From: Phascolarctobacterium sp.
GTDB lineage: Bacteria > Bacillota > Negativicutes > Acidaminococcales > Acidaminococcaceae
DNA: 7,571 nucleotides
Assembly (NCBI GenBank): GCA_024405645.1
Contig: JAKSOJ010000056.1
Span: 1 to 7,571, forward strand
Reading direction: 5' to 3'
Part shown: piece after piece, positions 6,663 to 7,571 of the stretch
Numbering within the stretch: position 1 is the first letter of the stretch
How the letters are laid out: each line of letters begins with the position of its first letter
Notes under the pieces: generated by a model
Database searches by the model: none
The model's input: only the letters and a program-made list of their open reading frames with translations
What the model was told of the DNA's origin: nothing
Program-made: the position numbers and the translations under genes

Positions 6663-7571
6663 TTATTCAGCCTCTTCCGCCAATTCTTCAGAATCTTTCT
6701 TTTTGAACTGTACATTGTACAGGTTTGCGTAAAGGCCATTTTTAGCAATCAATTCATCATGATTACCAACTTCAACAATTTTTCCCTTTTCAAAAACCAA
6801 AATTTTATCGGCGTTTTTAATAGTTGAAAGTCTATGCGCAATTACAAATGCAGTACGCCCAACCATCAATCTATCAAGTGCTTCTTGTACAATACGTTCG
6901 CTTTCTGTATCAAGAGCAGATGTCGCCTCGTCCAAAATCAGGATGCTCGGATTTTTCAAAATAGCACGAGCAATAGATACGCGTTGCTTTTGTCCGCCGG
7001 AAATATTTACACCACGGTCACCCAAATGTGTTTCGTACCCATTAGGTAATTCCATAATGAAGTTATGGGCATTTGCTGCTTTTGCAGCGGCTTCAACTTC
7101 TTCCCTTGTTGCGTCAAGTCGACCATACAAGATATTTTCATAAACAGTTCCGTTGAAAAGCGCTGTTTCTTGAGGAACAATACCAATATGCTCGCGAAGA
7201 GAATTTAAAGTTATATCTTGAATATTAGTATCATCAACACTAATTGAACCAGAACTTATATCATAGAATCGTGGCAATAAGCTTGCAATAGTAGTTTTAC
7301 CAGCACCAGAAGGTCCAACTAAAGCTACTACTTGACCAGGGGTAACTTCAAAAGACACGTCTGTTAAAACAGGCTCATTAGGATTGTAGGAGAAGTTAAC
7401 GTCTTTAAATTCAACTTTACCTTTTACAACTGAAATTTCTTTAGCCTGTGGTGCGTCGGTAATAACTTCAGGTAAATCTAAAACATCAAAAACACGTTGA
7501 CCAGCAGCCAAAGCTCTTTGAATATTGCCAATTACACGACCAAGTCTTTTAATTGGATTAGAAATATTAAC
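6663..7571 (-). CDS. msbA: MsbA-type lipid A flippase, ABC transporter (C-terminal part, incomplete)
   Basis: The last 302 codons of an ABC exporter; the 5' part, with most of the transmembrane domain, lies beyond the right edge. The visible protein begins at the end of the membrane domain (NPIKRLGRVIGNIQRAL, the stretch leading into the linker) and contains a full nucleotide-binding domain: Walker A GPSGAGKTT (visible residues 86-94), Q-loop VPQE (Q134), signature ISGGQ (190-194; the usual first residue is Leu), Walker B ILILDEATSALD (catalytic Glu 215) and H-loop H246. A fused membrane-plus-ATPase half-transporter that forms homodimers fits MsbA, which flips lipid A-core across the inner membrane using ATP. 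The ATPase part alone cannot tell MsbA from other half-size exporters; the call leans on the operon. An apparent TTG start at 7511 is internal: the frame is open to the window edge. Possibly the operon begins further upstream. Confidence 0.85.
   Translation of the reverse strand, partial: VNISNPIKRLGRVIGNIQRALAAGQRVFDVLDLPEVITDAPQAKEISVVKGKVEFKDVNFSYNPNEPVLTDVSFEVTPGQVVALVGPSGAGKTTIASLLPRFYDISSGSISVDDTNIQDITLNSLREHIGIVPQETALFNGTVYENILYGRLDATREEVEAAAKAANAHNFIMELPNGYETHLGDRGVNISGGQKQRVSIARAILKNPSILILDEATSALDTESERIVQEALDRLMVGRTAFVIAHRLSTIKNADKILVFEKGKIVEVGNHDELIAKNGLYANLYNVQFKKKDSEELAEEAE

Noticed and set aside
7509..7511. TTG as the start of a 282-residue ABC protein
   Set aside because: The frame stays open to the window edge, and the upstream 20 codons encode the conserved end of an ABC exporter membrane domain. 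The codon is an internal leucine.
1..7571. Signs of a defence system, mobile element, CRISPR array or RNA gene
   Set aside because: Coding density is nearly complete with conserved LPS genes in one orientation; I saw no direct-repeat array, terminal inverted repeats, transposase or integrase motifs, or tRNA/rRNA-like sequence.

Overview
The window is one strand of a densely packed lipopolysaccharide (LPS) biosynthesis operon. Every gene reads on the minus strand, so transcription runs from the right end of the window to the left. In that order the genes are: the 3' part of an MsbA-type lipid A flippase (7571-6663), a fused Kdo transferase/lipid A 4'-kinase (waaA-lpxK, 6651-4129), kdsB (4127-3393), kdsA (3375-2557), kdsD (2539-1565), kdsC (1565-984), a late lipid A acyltransferase (984-91), and the first 32 codons of a membrane-anchored protein that is probably LptC (98-1). 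No gap exceeds 17 bases, all seven visible stop codons are TAA, and I see no promoter, terminator, RNA gene, repeat, mobile element or CRISPR array.

The organism is most likely a diderm Firmicute of the Negativicutes (Veillonella/Selenomonas/Megasphaera group). The reasons are AT-rich DNA, strong Gram-positive-style Shine-Dalgarno sites (AGGAGG-like) a few bases before most starts, and a single cluster holding lipid A, Kdo and LPS-export genes, as known for the outer-membrane cluster of that class. This is inference; I cannot assign a genus.

The genes form nearly a complete path. KdsD makes arabinose 5-phosphate, KdsA condenses it with phosphoenolpyruvate to Kdo 8-phosphate, KdsC removes the phosphate and KdsB activates Kdo as CMP-Kdo. 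LpxK adds the 4'-phosphate to the lipid A disaccharide, WaaA transfers Kdo to the product, the acyltransferase adds a secondary acyl chain, MsbA flips the finished molecule, and the LptC-like protein would start its transport to the outer membrane. Gene order does not follow pathway order.

The most unusual feature is the 840-residue polypeptide joining WaaA and LpxK, two consecutive enzymes at the inner leaflet. Beyond that this is a well-conserved housekeeping region. I did not find a previously undescribed system and do not claim one.
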